This document shows positions 1 through 7,289 of a stretch of 14,480 nt of DNA, one piece after another. The stretch comes from JBFMAE01 sp040756085 (GTDB taxonomy: Bacteria; Desulfobacterota; BSN033; UBA1163), in NCBI GenBank assembly GCA_040756085.1, contig JBFMAE010000381.1, forward strand, positions 1 to 14,480, in the 5' to 3' direction. The first letter of the stretch is position 1. Each line of letters opens with the position of its first letter. Position numbers and translations under genes: made by a program. Under the pieces are notes generated by a model. That model saw only the letters and a program-made list of their open reading frames with translations. It did no database searches and had not been told where the DNA came from.

Positions 1-336
1 AAAAAAGCCGGTCTGATCCCTCTTCTGGAAGTCATTCAATCGAAGGAGTTTCAGAAAAAGGAACCTGCAGAGATAAAAGCCTTTTTCGATGCGATCGGCA
101 TGGTGGGCTCCAACGACTCCATCCCTATACTCCAACAAATGTTAGAACGAAAGAGTCTTTTTAGTCGGGGAAAGACAGACGAGATTCGAATGGGAGCCAT
201 CAATGCCCTGGCCATGATTGGGACGCCAGAAGCAATAGCCATCCTGGAGACAGGAAAGAATTCAAAGGACGAATCCGTCCGGGAAGCCTGCTCGCAGGCA
301 TTAAAGAGTAAATCTCCTAAGGAGTCATCCGTTTGA
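1..336 (+). CDS. HEAT-repeat protein, C-terminal part (5' end outside window)
   Basis: The frame is open from the first base to a TGA at 334-336, giving 111 visible residues, so the gene begins upstream of the window. The visible part is alternating amphipathic helices typical of HEAT/PBS-lyase-like repeats, for example the segment MGAINALAMIGTPEAIAIL followed by a second helix pair ending in REACSQALKS. Such repeats are protein-interaction scaffolds; no catalytic motif is visible. Its stop overlaps the ATG of the HD-GYP gene (TGATG), so the two are probably translated together, and this protein may be a partner or regulator of that signalling protein. The partner role is inference from context only. 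The ATG at 100 is internal to the frame and is not taken as the start. Confidence 0.75.
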   Translation, partial: KKAGLIPLLEVIQSKEFQKKEPAEIKAFFDAIGMVGSNDSIPILQQMLERKSLFSRGKTDEIRMGAINALAMIGTPEAIAILETGKNSKDESVREACSQALKSKSPKESSV

Positions 337-1784
337 TGCCAGAGAAACAAACCTCCATTGATCACGAACATCTCCCCACTACACTGGGGACGGAATTTAT
401 CACGAAGTTTTATCGTCTGCTCAAGGAAACCGGCATTTACGATCGAAATAATGTTGTCATTAAACGTTTTGCCCAAGAATGTCTCCAGTCGATTAATCAC
501 ATCATCCAATCCGAAGGCAATCTCTTCATTAAAATCGTCCGGGACAACTTCTTTTTCAACAATATTAGAATTCAAGTGAAAGCTGATAAATACCCAATTT
601 TTAAGGGCTTTTTGCAGGAGATGAGAAAATGGTGGATTGGAGAACTGGAGTTTTCGGATGAAGTGAATGAAGAGCAGCTCAAGGATTTTGTTTACCTTCT
701 TTCCGGACTGGAGGAGAATAACGAAAGCAATTACCTCTATGTGAAGAAACAGCTTGAATATCGGGATATCACGATCATCAATGTCGATAAATTAGAATTT
801 TTCAAAGATGAGGAGATCTATATCGATTCAGAGGATCAGAAGCGTTATTCCAAAGAAGTCTATTTTAAGTCCATCAATTTAGTCAAGGAGGTCGTGGAAA
901 GTATTCATCAACAGAAGGTGCTCAATGTCCGAAAAGCGAAGCGTCTCATGCAGAACGCGGTCAATGCCATCATGCAGGATGAATCGACTCTATTGGGATT
1001 GGCCAATATTAAAAATTACGATGAATACACCTTCAACCATTCTGTCAATGTAGCCATCTATGCCATCGCTATAGGCCAGAGGATCGGTATTCCCAAAAAG
1101 CATCTCTCTCATCTGGGCATGGCGGGCCTGTTTCATGACATTGGAAAGACGAAGATTCCGAAGGAGGTTCTTAACAAGACCGGAAAACTATCGCCAGAGG
1201 AATGGGCGCTCATGCGATCGCATCCGGTCGTTGGAGCCGAGACGGTCATGAGAATGAAGGAGTGGGGAGATCTCTCCACGCGGATGATCGATGCTGCCTT
1301 TGAACACCACCTTAAATACGATTTAACCGGTTACCCAAGACTGACGCGAAAGAGGAAGCTCACCCTTTTCGGTAAGATTATTACCCTCGCTGATTTTTAC
1401 GATGCCCTGGTGAGGCCGAGGGTTTATAACCGATTCCCCTATGTCTCCGAGAAAATTTTGGGTATTATGCTGGAGCGGAGCGGGAAGGACTTCGATCCTG
1501 CCCTGACGAAAGTGTTTATCAATATGATCGGGATCTTTCCTCTCGGAACGCTGGTTTTATTGGATACCAACGAGATGGGAATTGTCATTCAAATCCAGGA
1601 GGATGCCGAACTGATTGACCGGCCCAAGGTCAACCTTCTCTATTACAGCGATGGGGAATATCGGAAAGGGAAGTTGGTGGATCTCAGGGAGATGGATGAA
1701 ACGACCGATCAATTCAAAAGGAGTATTGTAAAGACCCTCGATCCGAACGAATATAATATTAATGTGGCGGAATTTCTCATTTAG
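336..1784 (+). CDS. HD-GYP domain protein (probable c-di-GMP phosphodiesterase)
   Basis: This is a 482-residue protein with a C-terminal HD-GYP domain. The first metal-ligand His lies in NHSVNVA (H235), the HD pair is in FHDIGK (H267, D268), a further His is in the RSHP motif, HH lies in FEHHLKYD, and the signature GYP is at 332-334. All main HD-GYP motifs are therefore present, which in this family means hydrolysis of cyclic di-GMP (or a related cyclic dinucleotide) at a metal centre. Roughly residues 1-190 are a helical N-terminal region I cannot assign to a named sensor domain; no membrane segment is seen, so it is likely cytosolic. The start is ATG 336, overlapping the upstream stop; a TTG at 333 is an alternative and sits at a slightly better distance from AAGGAG (319-324). 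The gene is coupled to the HEAT-repeat gene and overlaps the convergent mazG by 4 bases. Confidence 0.88.
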   Translation: MPEKQTSIDHEHLPTTLGTEFITKFYRLLKETGIYDRNNVVIKRFAQECLQSINHIIQSEGNLFIKIVRDNFFFNNIRIQVKADKYPIFKGFLQEMRKWWIGELEFSDEVNEEQLKDFVYLLSGLEENNESNYLYVKKQLEYRDITIINVDKLEFFKDEEIYIDSEDQKRYSKEVYFKSINLVKEVVESIHQQKVLNVRKAKRLMQNAVNAIMQDESTLLGLANIKNYDEYTFNHSVNVAIYAIAIGQRIGIPKKHLSHLGMAGLFHDIGKTKIPKEVLNKTGKLSPEEWALMRSHPVVGAETVMRMKEWGDLSTRMIDAAFEHHLKYDLTGYPRLTRKRKLTLFGKIITLADFYDALVRPRVYNRFPYVSEKILGIMLERSGKDFDPALTKVFINMIGIFPLGTLVLLDTNEMGIVIQIQEDAELIDRPKVNLLYYSDGEYRKGKLVDLREMDETTDQFKRSIVKTLDPNEYNINVAEFLI

Positions 1785-2245
1785 TTCCTATCCTTCCTTT
1801 TAGCTCTGTTCCACCATTGATCCATCTCAATGAGGTTCGACTGATGGAAGGATTTTCCTTCTTTACGGAGCATCGTTTCAATATAATGGAAACGGGAGGT
1901 GAACTTCTCAAGGGTTCTCTTCAGTGCTTCCTCCGGATGGATATGAAGAAACCGGGCAATGTTCGCCAGCACAAAGAGGAGATCTCCGATTTCTTCACGA
2001 ATCCTTCTTCGGTCCTGAAGAAAGAGGGCTTCTCTGAGCTCCTCCATCTCCTCATCCAATTTTTTCAAGAGACCTTCCATATTGGGCCAATCGAATCCCA
2101 CCCTGGAAGCTCTTTCCGTCAGCAGATAGGCCTGATCGAGGGAAGGTAAATTTTTAGAGATACCTTTCAAAAGAGCAGACCCTGGTTTCTTCTTAGAGCG
2201 TTTAACCTTTGACCGCTGTGAAGCCACTCCTTTTGCTCTTGACAC
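1781..2245 (-). CDS. mazG: MazG-family nucleotide pyrophosphohydrolase, single-domain (half-length)
   Basis: This 154-residue protein starts at GTG (2243-2245, read on the minus strand), with GGAGG 11 bases upstream. Residues about 31-125 match the linker and second domain of full-length MazG: a stretch like LTERASRVGFDWPN, then the metal-binding EEMEE at 65-69 and EEIGD at 84-88. MazG enzymes hydrolyse NTPs or house-cleaning nucleotides to NMP plus pyrophosphate. Classical MazG is about 260 residues with two such domains; here the first is absent and the N-terminal 25 residues are Lys/Arg-rich and low in complexity. Nothing like a first domain can be read in the 175 bases before the start. 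The gene converges on the HD-GYP gene, with stops overlapping over 1781-1784, and diverges from ileS. Family assignment is firm; the exact substrate is unknown. Confidence 0.85.
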   Translation of the reverse strand: MSRAKGVASQRSKVKRSKKKPGSALLKGISKNLPSLDQAYLLTERASRVGFDWPNMEGLLKKLDEEMEELREALFLQDRRRIREEIGDLLFVLANIARFLHIHPEEALKRTLEKFTSRFHYIETMLRKEGKSFHQSNLIEMDQWWNRAKRKDRN

Positions 2246-2347
2246 CTTCTCTTCTACCTCCTTTTTTCGAATGACTTAGATTAGAAGCCCAAAACTTGCT
2301 AAGCCCCTATTTTTATGTTAATTTAATTTCCTTAAAATAAAGGAATT

Positions 2348-2378
2348 TTGGTCGATATTCAACCAGAAATGGTATAAA
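2348..2378 (+). promoter_or_regulatory. possible sigma-70 promoter for ileS
   Basis: TTGGTC at 2348-2353 and TATAAA at 2373-2378 lie 19 bases apart, about 40 bases upstream of the ileS start, in an AT-rich divergent intergenic region. Spacing is longer than ideal and both boxes deviate from consensus, so this is only a candidate. No T-box leader or other aminoacyl-tRNA-sensing structure is recognisable before ileS. Confidence 0.3.
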
Positions 2379-2420
2379 GATTTACAATCCCACCATCGAT
2401 CCGGAAAGAAAGGGAAAACA

Positions 2421-5195
2421 ATGGATTACCGCGATACACTCAACCTCCCCAAAACCGAATTTCCCATGAGAGCCAGTCTGGCCAAGAGGGAACCCGAGGT
2501 ATTAAAGATCTGGGAGGAGAAGGGGATTTACTGTCAAATCAGTCAACATTCAGAAGGAAGGGTTAAATATATTCTCCATGATGGCCCTCCTTATGCCAAC
2601 GGGAACATTCACATCGGGACGGCCCTGAACAAAATCCTGAAGGACTTCATTGTCAAATCTAAATTCATGGCAGGGTATGATAGCCGATATGTTCCAGGGT
2701 GGGATTGCCACGGTTTGCCCGTTGAACATGAGGTGGAGAAAAGCCTCAGTGAGAAAAAAGGTGAACTCTCCATCATCCAAATCCGGAAGCGGTGCAGGGA
2801 TTATGCTGCCAAATTTGTGGGAATTCAGAGAGAGGAATTCAAACGCTTGGGGGTCTTCGGTGAGTGGGAAAGTCCCTATCTGACTATGAATTTTGCTTAC
2901 CAGGCAACCATTGTTAGGGAGTTTGGAAAGTTTCTTTTGGATGGATCCGTTTATAAGGGAAAGAAACCGGTACACTGGTGTCCCACCTGCAAGACGGCAT
3001 TGGCTGAGGCGGAAGTGAAATATGAGGATCACCGATCCTCCTCGATCTATGTGAAATTCAGGATGGTCTCTGAGATCGGGAAAGACTACCCAAAGCTGAA
3101 GGGAAAACCCATCTCTGTCATCATCTGGACCACCACACCCTGGACAATTCCAGCCAATTTGGCCATTGCACTGCATCCCGATTTTTCCTATGTGGCCGTG
3201 GATGTGGGTAAAGAGATCTATATTTTAGCAGAAGGCCTCTTGGAAAGTGTGATGGGGAAATTTGGGACCCAGAAGTATCAGGTATTGGAAAAAATCCCGG
3301 GAAAAAAATTGGAAGGGCTCACATGCCGGCATCCCTTCCTCGACCGGGATTCGCTCATCATCCTCGCCTCCTATGTAACCTTGGAAACCGGGACAGGATG
3401 CGTCCACACGGCACCGGGTCATGGCCAGGAGGACTATGAAAGCGGGGTGAAGTATGGGTTGGAGATTTACAGCCCCGTAGATGATGACGGACGGTTCACG
3501 CAGGATGTTCCTTTTTTTGCCGGGCAATTTGTTTTCGATGCCAATGGTGCTGTGAACCGGAAACTTTCCGAGGTCGGGGCGCTTCTGAAAGAAGAGGTGA
3601 TCGAGCATTCCTATCCTCACTGCTGGCGTACCAACGACCCCATCATCTTTCGGGCAACGGAACAATGGTTCATCTCGATGGATAAAAAAGGATTGAGACA
3701 GAATGCCCTCCAATCGATCAATCAGGTGACCTGGATTCCTCCCTGGGGTAGAGATCGGATCTACGGAATGATTGAGAATCGACCGGACTGGTGTATCTCC
3801 AGGCAAAGGGCCTGGGGGATTCCCATCACTGTATTTTATTGTACCGCTTGTCAACAACCTTTGGTCAACCAGGAGACGATCCAACATGTCGTCCGTCTTT
3901 TCGAGGAGAGAGGAGCCGATATCTGGTTTGAGGAAGAGGCGGATCGCCTTCTGCCGAAGGGGACTCAGTGTGCGCAATGCGGAGGAAAAAGTTTTACGAA
4001 GGAAATGGATATTCTCGATGTTTGGTTCGATTCAGGGGTCTCCTATGCGGCTGTCCTTGAGAAGCGGGATGACCTCGAATTTCCAGCCAGCCTATATCTG
4101 GAGGGGAGTGACCAACACCGGGGATGGTTCCACAGTTCGCTTCTCACTTCTGTGGGGACAAGGGGCCGTGCCCCTTATCACTCGGTCCTCACCCATGGAT
4201 TTGTGGTGGATGGGGAGGGGAAAAAGATGTCCAAGTCCGCAGGGAATGTGATCGCCCCCGAGGAAGTGGTCAGCAAATTGGGAGCCGATGTCCTGAGGCT
4301 CTGGGTGGCGGCAGAGGATTACAAAGATGACATTAAGATCTCCAACGAGATCCTGAAACGGTTGGCCGATGCCTATTTCCGGATACGGAACACCTACCGT
4401 TTCCTTTTAGGGAACCTCTATGACTATGATCCCGGAAAAGACCGGGTTTCCTATCGTGAACTCTATGAGCTGGACCGATGGGCCCTTCACCGACTTCAAA
4501 AACTCATCTCCAGAGTCCGTGAAGCCTATGTGCGTTTTGAATTCCACATCGTTTATCACAGCGTCCAGAATTTTTGTGCGGTCGAAATGAGTGCCCTCTA
4601 TTTCGATATCCTGAAGGATCGGCTTTACACCTTTTCAGCCCGTTCTCCAGGCCGGAGGTCGGCCCAGACCGCTCTTTATGAAATCTTGAAAGCCCTGACC
4701 GGCCTCATGGCTCCCATTCTTTCCTTCACAGCAGAAGAAGTATGGAAATACATTCCTGCAGAGCCTGAGAAGGCCCAGAGTGTTCATCTCACATCCTTCC
4801 CCGAGGTTCAAAACGAATATCTGGATGAAACCCTGAACGAAAAATGGGAACGGATTTGGGAAATTCGGGCAGTGGTGACCAAAGCCCTGGAAGAGGCCAG
4901 AAAAGAAAAAGTCATCGGGCTCTCTCTGGATGCACAGGTCCATCTCCATCTTCCCGAAAAGGTCTATCAATTTCTCCAGCCCTATGAGAAAGATCTCAAG
5001 TCGATCTTTATTGTATCCTCCGTTACCCTTCATCCTACCCTCAGTGGTTCAAAGGATGAGAAAGAGGTGAGGGCAGAGGTGCTCCGTGCGGATGGGGGAA
5101 AATGCGAACGATGTTGGAACTACGATGTGAGCGTTGGCCATCATTCCGATCATCCCATTATCTGCGAGAGGTGCGTTGAGGCGATCCAACATTAA
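2421..5195 (+). CDS. ileS: isoleucyl-tRNA synthetase
   Basis: A 924-residue class I aminoacyl-tRNA synthetase that charges tRNA-Ile, close to the usual bacterial length (about 930). The N-terminus has the IleS opening (DTLNLPKTEFPMR). The nucleotide-binding motif reads PPYANGNIHIG with H64 in the form HIGT instead of HIGH. The CP1 editing domain carries WTTTPWT (236-242) and the HTAPGHGQEDY motif (from H329), which in this family hydrolyses mischarged Val-tRNA. KMSKS is at 602-606. The C-terminus ends in a zinc-binding Cys cluster, C895, C898, C915 and C918. All catalytic landmarks are intact. The start is ATG 2421, with AAGGGA at 2410-2415 as a moderate ribosome site. It opens the rightward housekeeping cluster and is followed by lspA after a 233-bp repeat-filled gap; ileS-lspA adjacency is common in bacteria. 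Confidence 0.98.
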   Translation: MDYRDTLNLPKTEFPMRASLAKREPEVLKIWEEKGIYCQISQHSEGRVKYILHDGPPYANGNIHIGTALNKILKDFIVKSKFMAGYDSRYVPGWDCHGLPVEHEVEKSLSEKKGELSIIQIRKRCRDYAAKFVGIQREEFKRLGVFGEWESPYLTMNFAYQATIVREFGKFLLDGSVYKGKKPVHWCPTCKTALAEAEVKYEDHRSSSIYVKFRMVSEIGKDYPKLKGKPISVIIWTTTPWTIPANLAIALHPDFSYVAVDVGKEIYILAEGLLESVMGKFGTQKYQVLEKIPGKKLEGLTCRHPFLDRDSLIILASYVTLETGTGCVHTAPGHGQEDYESGVKYGLEIYSPVDDDGRFTQDVPFFAGQFVFDANGAVNRKLSEVGALLKEEVIEHSYPHCWRTNDPIIFRATEQWFISMDKKGLRQNALQSINQVTWIPPWGRDRIYGMIENRPDWCISRQRAWGIPITVFYCTACQQPLVNQETIQHVVRLFEERGADIWFEEEADRLLPKGTQCAQCGGKSFTKEMDILDVWFDSGVSYAAVLEKRDDLEFPASLYLEGSDQHRGWFHSSLLTSVGTRGRAPYHSVLTHGFVVDGEGKKMSKSAGNVIAPEEVVSKLGADVLRLWVAAEDYKDDIKISNEILKRLADAYFRIRNTYRFLLGNLYDYDPGKDRVSYRELYELDRWALHRLQKLISRVREAYVRFEFHIVYHSVQNFCAVEMSALYFDILKDRLYTFSARSPGRRSAQTALYEILKALTGLMAPILSFTAEEVWKYIPAEPEKAQSVHLTSFPEVQNEYLDETLNEKWERIWEIRAVVTKALEEARKEKVIGLSLDAQVHLHLPEKVYQFLQPYEKDLKSIFIVSSVTLHPTLSGSKDEKEVRAEVLRADGGKCERCWNYDVSVGHHSDHPIICERCVEAIQH

Positions 5196-5211
5196 ACCCG
5201 TATAGTGCAAA

Positions 5212-5333
5212 CCCCGTTAGAAGACCTTTGGCCTTCTAACGGGAAGGATCACACGGGGCATTAAACCCCGTGTTCGCTCCCATAATGAAATTACCTTCAT
5301 CCCCGCTGCAAGCAGCGGGGCTTTCTAACGGGG
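5212..5333. repeat. cluster of three hairpins with shared, alternative pairing arms
   Basis: Three hairpins follow ileS. The first pairs CCCGTTAGAAG (5213-5223) with CTTCTAACGGG (5233-5243), 11 bp perfect. The second pairs ACACGGGG (5251-5258) with CCCCGTGT (5266-5273). The third pairs CCCCGCTGC (5301-5309) with GCAGCGGGG (5312-5320). A second TTCTAACGGGG at 5323-5333 can also pair with CCCCGTTAGAA at 5212-5222, so the left arm has two possible partners. None is followed by a clean T-run, so simple intrinsic termination is not well supported. The third hairpin, preceded by CTTCAT, resembles REP-type palindromes linked with IS200/IS605-like transposases; that link is inference. Confidence 0.7.
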
Positions 5334-5408
5334 CAAAGGGCAGAGCGCAGAGGGCAAAAGAGAATCAAAAGTGTTCTTCGCTATGCTCTATGCTCTTAGC
5401 GATATGCG
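5331..5408. repeat. inverted pair of 7-bp-period degenerate tandem arrays (ileS-lspA gap)
   Basis: The left array has period 7: GGGCAAA at 5331, GGGCAGA at 5338, GCGCAGA at 5345 and GGGCAAA at 5352. The right array keeps the same period: CTATGCT at 5381 and 5388, CTTAGCG at 5395, ATATGCG at 5402. The two arrays are roughly reverse complements; for instance AGAGCGCAGAG (5342-5352) pairs with CTCTATGCTCT (5386-5396) at 9 of 11 positions. It ends about 20 bases before the lspA start. Confidence 0.7.
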
Positions 5409-5428
5409 TTTTGAGAGGCCATCCATCA

Positions 5429-5926
5429 ATGAAGAAAAAATACTGGGTGCTTTTAATCATCTGTGTTTGGATTGTATTCGTTGATCAGTGGACCAAAGAT
5501 GCCGTTCAACAGAGGTTAGCCCTCCATCAAAGCGTGGAGGTGATCCACGGGTTCTTCAATCTCACACATGTCAGGAACACGGGTGGGGCTTTCGGACTCC
5601 TCGGGGGGGGAAAGGGGTGGATGGTTTCCCTCTTCTTTGTGGTGGTTTCTTTGATCGCCATTGGAACCCTCCTCTTTCTCTTCATCAAATTAAAGGATGA
5701 TGAAGAGATCCTTCCCCTCTCATTCTCTCTGGTAATGAGCGGTGCAATTGGAAACCTGATCGACCGTCTCCTGTATGGGGAGGTTGTGGACTTCCTCGAA
5801 TTTTATCTCTCCTCTTTCCATTGGCCTGCCTTCAATATTGCAGATGCCTCCGTCTGTCTGGGTGTCGGTTTAATGGTCTTTGAATTATTAGTCAAGGATA
5901 AAAAGAAGTTAAAAAGTTTTTCGTAA
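5429..5926 (+). CDS. lspA: lipoprotein signal peptidase (signal peptidase II)
   Basis: A 165-residue inner-membrane aspartyl protease that cleaves the signal peptide of diacylglyceryl-modified prolipoproteins. Four hydrophobic segments are visible (about residues 5-22, 64-86, 95-111 and 138-154). Conserved blocks are VDQWTK (18-23), NTGGAFG (50-56), GNLIDR (108-113) followed by VVDF with D121, and FNIADA with D139; the two Asp form the catalytic dyad known for the family. The start is ATG 5429 (MKKKYW), with GAGAGG at 5413-5418 upstream. The frame stays open back to 5270, but that extension reads through hairpins and the 7-bp array and adds about 53 residues with no signal typical of LspA, so it is rejected. 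Its product acts directly after Lgt, the next gene. Confidence 0.96.
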   Translation: MKKKYWVLLIICVWIVFVDQWTKDAVQQRLALHQSVEVIHGFFNLTHVRNTGGAFGLLGGGKGWMVSLFFVVVSLIAIGTLLFLFIKLKDDEEILPLSFSLVMSGAIGNLIDRLLYGEVVDFLEFYLSSFHWPAFNIADASVCLGVGLMVFELLVKDKKKLKSFS

Positions 5927-5935
5927 TCTGTGCCG

Positions 5936-6000
5936 GTGAATTGTGAACATGAAACAAATTCCAATAATTTATAATTCTTAACTCATAACTCTAAACTCAT
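5936..6000. repeat. 7-bp-period degenerate tandem arrays abutting the lgt start codon
   Basis: The left part has units GTGAATT at 5936, GTGAACA at 5943 and TGAAACA at 5950. The right part has AATTTAT at 5966, AATTCTT at 5973, AACTCAT at 5980, AACTCTA at 5987 and AACTCAT at 5994, all in one 7-base register that runs up to the lgt ATG at 6005. The reverse complement of GTGAATT (AATTCAC) resembles the right units at 5 of 7 positions, so the arrays form a weak inverted pair. The array occupies the place where a Shine-Dalgarno sequence would be. Confidence 0.65.
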
Positions 6001-6004
6001 AACC

Positions 6005-6769
6005 ATGTACCCCATCCTCTTTCGAATAGGCGGGTTCACCATTTACGCTTATGGATTTTTTCTTACCCTTGGCTTTGTCCTGGGAGCCCTTCTGGCTGCC
6101 CGGAAGGCTCAAAAAGAAGGGATTCCGTTCGAAAGGGTAGTGGACCTCTTCTTCTATACGATTTTATCAGCTATCATCGGATCGAGACTCCTATATGTCC
6201 TGATCAACTTCGATTTTTACCGCAACAACCCTCTCCAGATATTCAAGATATGGGAAGGGGGGTTGGTCTTTTATGGAGGACTTCTCCTCGCTGTGGGGGT
6301 CTCGATCGGGTATCTGCGATGGCATCGATTACCCATCTGGAAGATGGCGGACCTCTTTTCTCCTTTTATTGCCTTGGGCCTCTTTTTTGGGAGAGTGGGC
6401 TGTTTTTTTGCCGGATGCTGTTATGGAAAAGAGACCTCCCTCCCCTGGGGGGTCATCTTTACCGATCCGAACTCTTTGGCCCGTTTGAACGTCCCCCTCC
6501 ATCCCACCCAGCTTTACGATGCTGCCAATGGTTTGGCCATCTTCTTTTTTTTAAAATGGACGGAGAGGAAAAAGACCTTCGATGGCCAAATCCTCTGGCT
6601 TTTCCTCTTCCTCTATTCGACCACCCGTTTCTTTATCGAAATGCTGAGGGATGATCCGAGGGGATTTCTCTTTCAGGATTTTCTCTCCACCTCCCAGGGA
6701 ATAGGAGTCTTTTTGGCCATCCTGTCCCTTTTTATGTTATTCTATTTAAAGAAGGAACATAGGAGTTAG
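6005..6769 (+). CDS. lgt: prolipoprotein diacylglyceryl transferase
   Basis: A 254-residue polytopic inner-membrane enzyme that moves diacylglycerol from phosphatidylglycerol to the lipobox Cys of prolipoproteins, the first step of lipoprotein maturation. The Lgt signature is seen as GRVGCFFAGCCYG (from G129, with the essential Arg at 130), followed by HPTQLYDA (from H166) and about seven hydrophobic segments over the whole length. Where E. coli has His103 in an HGG motif, this protein has Tyr in FYGG (Y90). The start is ATG 6005 (MYPILFRIG); no Shine-Dalgarno sequence is visible because the 7-bp array runs up to it. It lies 78 bases after lspA and 4 bases before def, so lgt and def are probably co-transcribed. 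Confidence 0.96.
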   Translation: MYPILFRIGGFTIYAYGFFLTLGFVLGALLAARKAQKEGIPFERVVDLFFYTILSAIIGSRLLYVLINFDFYRNNPLQIFKIWEGGLVFYGGLLLAVGVSIGYLRWHRLPIWKMADLFSPFIALGLFFGRVGCFFAGCCYGKETSLPWGVIFTDPNSLARLNVPLHPTQLYDAANGLAIFFFLKWTERKKTFDGQILWLFLFLYSTTRFFIEMLRDDPRGFLFQDFLSTSQGIGVFLAILSLFMLFYLKKEHRS

Positions 6770-6773
6770 AAAG

Positions 6774-7289
6774 ATGGCTGTTATGGAAGTTCTCAAATAT
6801 CCACACCCCCTATTGAAGAAACGCTCCAAGGAGGTGGAGAAAATCGATGGGGAGGTGAAGAGGTTAATTCAGGACATGACGGAGACAATGTATCAGGCGA
6901 ATGGGATCGGATTGGCCGCCTGCCAGGTCGGAGTCCCCCAAAGAGTGATCGTCCTCGATGTCAGCCCGATGGATCCCCAGCAGGGTTTTATTGCCATGAT
7001 CAACCCTGAGATCATTTCTGAAGAAGGGGAGATTTATTATGATGAAGGATGTTTGAGTGTACCGGATTGTTTGGAAAAGGTGAAGAGAAAGGAAAAGGTC
7101 TGTGTGAGAGGAACCTCCCCGGAAGGAAAGGAGATAGAAGTCACGGGGGAGGGGATACTGGCCATCGCTCTCCAGCATGAGATTGATCACATTAATGGGA
7201 TTCTCATCCTGGACAGACTGAGTCGCTTGAAAAGGGAAGTTTATCGGAATAAGTTAAAGAAAGAGAAACGGAAGGAAGAAAAAAATTGA
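6774..7289 (+). CDS. def: peptide deformylase
   Basis: A 171-residue metalloenzyme that removes the formyl group from the N-terminal Met of new proteins. All three family motifs are intact: GIGLAACQVG (44-53), EGCLS with metal-ligand C93, and HEIDH with H135, E136 and H139. Length is typical (about 165-175). A clear AGGAG (6761-6765) sits 8 bases before ATG 6774. A second Met at codon 4 is a less likely start. The C-terminus is a Lys/Glu-rich tail. It follows lgt by 4 bases and its TGA overlaps the TTG start of fmt, which fits coupled production of the formylating and deformylating enzymes. Confidence 0.97.
   Translation: MAVMEVLKYPHPLLKKRSKEVEKIDGEVKRLIQDMTETMYQANGIGLAACQVGVPQRVIVLDVSPMDPQQGFIAMINPEIISEEGEIYYDEGCLSVPDCLEKVKRKEKVCVRGTSPEGKEIEVTGEGILAIALQHEIDHINGILILDRLSRLKREVYRNKLKKEKRKEEKN

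Noticed and set aside
2325..2349. TTCCTT/AAGGAA hairpin with TTTT in the mazG-ileS gap
   Set aside because: A 6-bp AT-rich stem lying between divergent genes, where a terminator is not expected.
2246..2420. T-box or other leader riboswitch for ileS
   Set aside because: No specifier-loop or antiterminator pattern can be seen and the putative leader is only about 36 bases.
3225..3977. Long open frame (250 codons) on the minus strand inside ileS
   Set aside because: It lies fully antisense to a complete, well-conserved ileS, has no recognisable domain, and fits a codon-bias shadow.
5212..5243. Integron attC-like site (GTTAG...CTAAC palindrome)
   Set aside because: The core-site consensus is not matched at both ends and no integrase is in view; a simple perfect hairpin explains it better.
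5213..5243. Intrinsic terminator after ileS
   Set aside because: The stem is strong but is followed by AAGGATC, not a T-run.
5270..5428. N-terminal extension of the lspA frame back to a GTG at 5270
   Set aside because: It reads through hairpins and a 7-bp repeat array, adds residues foreign to LspA, and ATG 5429 gives the normal length with a ribosome site.
5970..5975. Perfect TATAAT box before lgt
   Set aside because: No acceptable -35 box exists at 16-18 bases; the hexamer arises from the AT-rich 7-bp array and may be chance.
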